A stretch of 35,712 nt of DNA from Synechococcus sp. CS-1330 (GTDB taxonomy: Bacteria > Cyanobacteriota > Cyanobacteriia > PCC-6307 > Cyanobiaceae), in NCBI GenBank assembly GCA_025128025.1, contig JAHLYR010000059.1, positions 1 through 35,712 on the forward strand. The letters are read 5' to 3'. Each line of letters starts with the position of its first letter. Within the stretch, counting starts at the first letter, position 1. The position numbers and the translations under genes are program-made. Shown here in pieces: positions 33,325 to 35,712 of the stretch. Under the pieces are notes generated by a model. It had not been told where the DNA came from. It made no database searches and saw only the letters and a program-made list of their open reading frames with translations.

Positions 33325-34743
33325 GTGGTGGCGTCATCTATTGATCCACAGCCTTCACTGGGGCTGCCCAACACCCTGCGATTGGGTTTGTTCCAGGGTT
33401 GTTTGGGCTGCCTGGCCGTCATCTTCGCGGGCCTGCTCAATAGGGTCATGCTCAGCGAGCTTGAGTTCCCCGGCCTACTGGTTGGTGGGGCGCTGGCATT
33501 TGAACAGTTTGTTGCTCCCTCCAGGGTGTTGTTCGGCCAAATTTCAGATGCCCATCCCTGGGCGGGGCGTCACCGGCTTCCATATATATGGCTGGGAACT
33601 GCCCTATTTTGTGGCTTGGCGGTGCTGTCCGTTCCCCTGATCTTTCATGTGGGTCGCTTGCTTGAAGCTGCTTCCCAGCCTGAACTCGCATTGGGAATCG
33701 CGGCACTTTGCGGGCTGTTCGCTCTTTATGGCCTGGCTATTTCCCTGGCCACCACCCCCTATCTCGCCCTCGTAATTGATCGCACTAGCGAGGCTGAGCG
33801 GCCCCGGGCGGTGGGCCTGATTTGGTGTCTGCTCACTGTGGGAATTGTGATTGGGGCAATTTCGATCAATCTGAGCTTGCGCAGTCTTGATGGCATCACC
33901 GATCCTGCCGTTTTGGAGCCTGTATTGCTTGGCTTCATGGGCCGAGTGGCCGCAGTGGTGCTTGTGCTCACGGTTGTGGCCACCGTCGGGCTCGAACCCA
34001 GCAACAAGCAACTTGACTTGGCTGCGGGAGGGGCGCGCCGCGAGGATTCCATCACCCTCACCCAGGCCTGGGCACTTGTCAGCTCAAGCCGTCAGGTCCT
34101 GGTTTTTTTCTCCTTTCTTGTGCTGTTCACCCTCGGCTTGTTTTTACAGGACCCCATTCTTGAGAGCTACGCAGCAGACGTGTTCGGCATGCCGATTGCA
34201 GCCACGGCATCCCTGAACGCCATATGGGGTATGGGAACTTTGACGGGCTTGCTGCTGGCGGGGCTGTGGATCGTGCCCAAGCTCGGCAAGTTGGCAACTG
34301 CGCGCCTGGGTTGCCAGCTGATCTTGGTCAGCCTGGTGTTTTTGGCTGTAGCTGGTTTGGAGCCCCGTGTGCCGGTGCTGCAGGTCGTCATGCTCCTGTT
34401 TGGCTTGGCGGCGGGCATTGGTACCAACAGCGCCCTAGTGCTGATGCTTGATCTGACCTTGCCAGAGGCTGCGGGCACCTTTGTAGGGGTCTGGGGTCTG
34501 GCCCAGGCCTTATCAAGGGCCTTAGGGAAAGTGCTCGGTGGTGGACTGCTTGATCTAGCCCGTTTTCTCCAGCAGGCTTTCGAGCTTGCACCGTCTGTTT
34601 ATCTCCCCTATGCGCTGGTTTTAAGCGTGGAGGTGCTGGTTGCTTTTGGTGCCCTGGTGTTGCTGCGACGCGTCAACCTGCGCCAATTCAGGGAGGATAC
34701 GGGTCGCAGCCTCAGCAAGGTGCTGGCCCTAGAGCTCGGATGA
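33325..34743 (+). CDS. PucC/BCD-family MFS carrier
   Basis: A 472-aa, 12-helix membrane protein of the PucC (bacteriochlorophyll delivery, BCD) branch of the MFS. The head LPNTLRLGLFQGCLGCLAVI and LLNRVMLSELEFPGLLVGGA is the family hallmark, followed by FGQISDAHPWAGRHRLPYIW. The middle has DRTSEAERPRAVGLIWCLLT, and the end has LDLTLPEAAGTFVGVWGLAQ then ALSRALGKVLGGGLLDLARF. Members are linked to chlorophyll or antenna delivery and light-harvesting assembly; the cyanobacterial role is less certain. ATG-like GTG at 33325 lies 4 bases after the TolC stop. Confidence 0.92.
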   Translation: MVASSIDPQPSLGLPNTLRLGLFQGCLGCLAVIFAGLLNRVMLSELEFPGLLVGGALAFEQFVAPSRVLFGQISDAHPWAGRHRLPYIWLGTALFCGLAVLSVPLIFHVGRLLEAASQPELALGIAALCGLFALYGLAISLATTPYLALVIDRTSEAERPRAVGLIWCLLTVGIVIGAISINLSLRSLDGITDPAVLEPVLLGFMGRVAAVVLVLTVVATVGLEPSNKQLDLAAGGARREDSITLTQAWALVSSSRQVLVFFSFLVLFTLGLFLQDPILESYAADVFGMPIAATASLNAIWGMGTLTGLLLAGLWIVPKLGKLATARLGCQLILVSLVFLAVAGLEPRVPVLQVVMLLFGLAAGIGTNSALVLMLDLTLPEAAGTFVGVWGLAQALSRALGKVLGGGLLDLARFLQQAFELAPSVYLPYALVLSVEVLVAFGALVLLRRVNLRQFREDTGRSLSKVLALELG

Positions 34744-35561
34744 ACCCAGAACCCCCAGTGCTTTCCCCCCCAGATCTCAATCCAGGTCTGGTTGAGCTGA
34801 TCGATCTTGTGGCTGAACGTCAGCGGGCCGATTTCGGCCATATGGCTTCCGATCTCAAATCAGACGGCAGCCTGATCACGGCCTGTGACCGCTGGAGTGA
34901 TGCGACCCTGGTTGAAGGATTGGCGCGCTTGTTTCCCGGTGAAGGGGTGCTGAGCGAGGAAGGCAACAAAGCAGTGCCAACGACATCTGCTTATTGGGTG
35001 GTCGATCCCCTGGATGGCACCACTAATTTTGCTGCTGGGATTCCCTACTGGGCCATTTCGATAGCGCGGTTTGAGGCTGGTCGTCCCGTGCTTGCCGTGC
35101 TGGATGTGCCACCCCTGCGGCAGCGCATCGTGGCGATTCGCGGTCAGGGCGCTTGGCGTAATGGTCGCCCCCTGCTGGCTCCCTCCGGTCAGAGCCACCC
35201 TGCCGGCTGCGCTTCCTTATGTAGCCGTTCCATAGGAGTGCTGCAAAAGCTGCCCAATCAACGCTTCCCCGGAAAAATCCGTTTGCTTGGGGTGGCAAGC
35301 CTCAATCTTGTCAGTGTGGCGATGGGGCAAACGATCTCAGCCCTCGAGGCCACGCCCAAGATCTGGGATCTGGCAGCAGCGTGGTTGGTGCTCAGCGAGT
35401 TGGACTGCCCGATCCGCTGGCTGGTGCGATCACCGGAGTCGATCGATGCTGGTTCCGACCTGTCAGCAGCAGATTTCCCAGTGCTGGCGGCCGATCGGCC
35501 AGAAACCTTGGCCCGCTTTATGCCCTGGGCTGATGCGCTAGTGGCTGGGTTCTTGCCATAA
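34740..35561 (+). CDS. Inositol-monophosphatase-family phosphatase
   Basis: A Mg-dependent phosphatase of the inositol monophosphatase (FIG) superfamily, 273 aa. All metal motifs are visible: the loop SDGSLITACDRWSDATLVEG, the acidic pair GVLSEEGNK, the metal triad in YWVVDPLDGTTNFAAGIPYW, and the C-terminal motif PKIWDLAAAWLV. Substrates in the superfamily include inositol monophosphate, fructose-1,6-bisphosphate, PAP and histidinol phosphate; this one cannot be assigned. Its ATG overlaps the PucC stop as ATGA (34740-34743), so it ends the co-transcribed run that starts at uppP. Confidence 0.9.
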   Translation: MNPEPPVLSPPDLNPGLVELIDLVAERQRADFGHMASDLKSDGSLITACDRWSDATLVEGLARLFPGEGVLSEEGNKAVPTTSAYWVVDPLDGTTNFAAGIPYWAISIARFEAGRPVLAVLDVPPLRQRIVAIRGQGAWRNGRPLLAPSGQSHPAGCASLCSRSIGVLQKLPNQRFPGKIRLLGVASLNLVSVAMGQTISALEATPKIWDLAAAWLVLSELDCPIRWLVRSPESIDAGSDLSAADFPVLAADRPETLARFMPWADALVAGFLP

Positions 35562-35584
35562 GGGCAACAGAGGTGATATGTTTT

Positions 35585-35712
35585 TGGACTGCGCGCAAGG
35601 GGGGAAGCCCCGGAAGCGAGCAGGCTTACGGCGAAGAAGGCGAGAGCCGACGGTGTTGTAAGTTTTCTGAGTCGCTGAGAGGCGACGTTCCGCCGAGAAC
35701 TCCCGAGAGGGG
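35585..35712 (+). ncRNA. Possible structured RNA, cut by the right edge
   Basis: After the phosphatase stop and a T5 run, the sequence is G/A-rich and folds as a row of short hairpins: GGGG/CCCC at 35601-35611, AAGC/GCTT at 35614-35627, CGGC/GCCG at 35629-35649, and GTCGC/GCGAC at 35671-35686 with a GAGA-containing loop. A further CTCC/GGGG hairpin ends at the edge. No credible protein frame crosses it; the only ATG frame (35578 onward) gives a short Arg-rich peptide. Candidates are a stable RNA, a long structured leader, or the 5' part of a group II intron; none is shown. The signals of RNase P RNA, tmRNA and rRNA that I know are absent. Confidence 0.35.

Overview
The window is a gene-dense piece (about 60% GC by eye, genes often overlapping) of a picocyanobacterial chromosome of the Synechococcus/Cyanobium type. 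The evidence is oxygenic-photosynthesis genes (psbD end, psbU, a PetL-like peptide, the NDH-1 factors NdhS and CRR7, Ycf33/DUF751, zeta-carotene desaturase, a PucC-family carrier), an SLH-coiled-coil porin, and several cyanobacteria-restricted families. I found no transposase, integrase, CRISPR array, tRNA or rRNA. It reads as core chromosome with one decaying gene.

Layout. 1-605: 3' end of psbD with terminator, then a 390-base spacer holding a second terminator-like hairpin and a doubtful 45-codon ORF. 606-2977: porin with terminator, then a J-domain protein that seems to start at CTG. 2978-4222 (minus): wreck of an O-antigen ligase/polymerase-type membrane protein, readable across several frameshifts and stops. 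4219-7823: ndhS (minus), a TIGR01777 epimerase (plus), then a minus-strand cluster of a small membrane protein, an LpxB-related glycosyltransferase, a TPR protein and an IscA-type Fe-S protein. 7922-10405 (plus): crtQ, an SRPBCC protein and a lipoprotein with an in-frame 15-bp repeat. 10362-14710 (minus): hemD, a GT2-TPR glycosyltransferase, a GH3 hexosaminidase-like protein, rbfA, ycf33. 14776-17013: a GST-like protein, a secreted DUF6816-like protein, CRR7 and shikimate kinase, arranged convergently and divergently with overlaps. 17084-18687 (plus): a tandem two-domain pyruvoyl-tetrahydropterin synthase followed 5 bases later by a stand-alone RibD-C reductase. 18660-22383: an unknown small protein, a COG3146 acyltransferase-like protein, a DUF4346 protein and a B12-binding radical SAM enzyme. 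22540-27915: petL, an MFS carrier, rimO, a VKOR-thioredoxin fusion and nadB. 27934-29210 (minus): psbU with terminator and a DUF3120 membrane protein. 29292-35561 (plus): a tight five-gene run of uppP, a TIGR03279 radical SAM/DUF512 protein, a TolC-like protein, a PucC-family carrier and an inositol-monophosphatase-like enzyme. The last ~130 bases form a chain of short hairpins that may be the start of a structured RNA.

Functional themes are thylakoid/PSII and NDH-1 function (psbD, psbU, petL, ndhS, CRR7, crtQ, PucC), envelope and glycan handling (porin, ligase pseudogene, LpxB-like, GT2, GH3, uppP, TolC), and cofactors (hemD, nadB, PTPS, RibD-C, IscA-type, three radical SAM proteins). The points most worth following are the two-domain PTPS whose first domain has lost a catalytic His next to a lone RibD-C reductase, the eroded ligase, the CTG start of the J protein, the unexplained psbD-porin spacer, and the hairpin chain at the right edge. 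I do not see a clearly new defence or mobile system.
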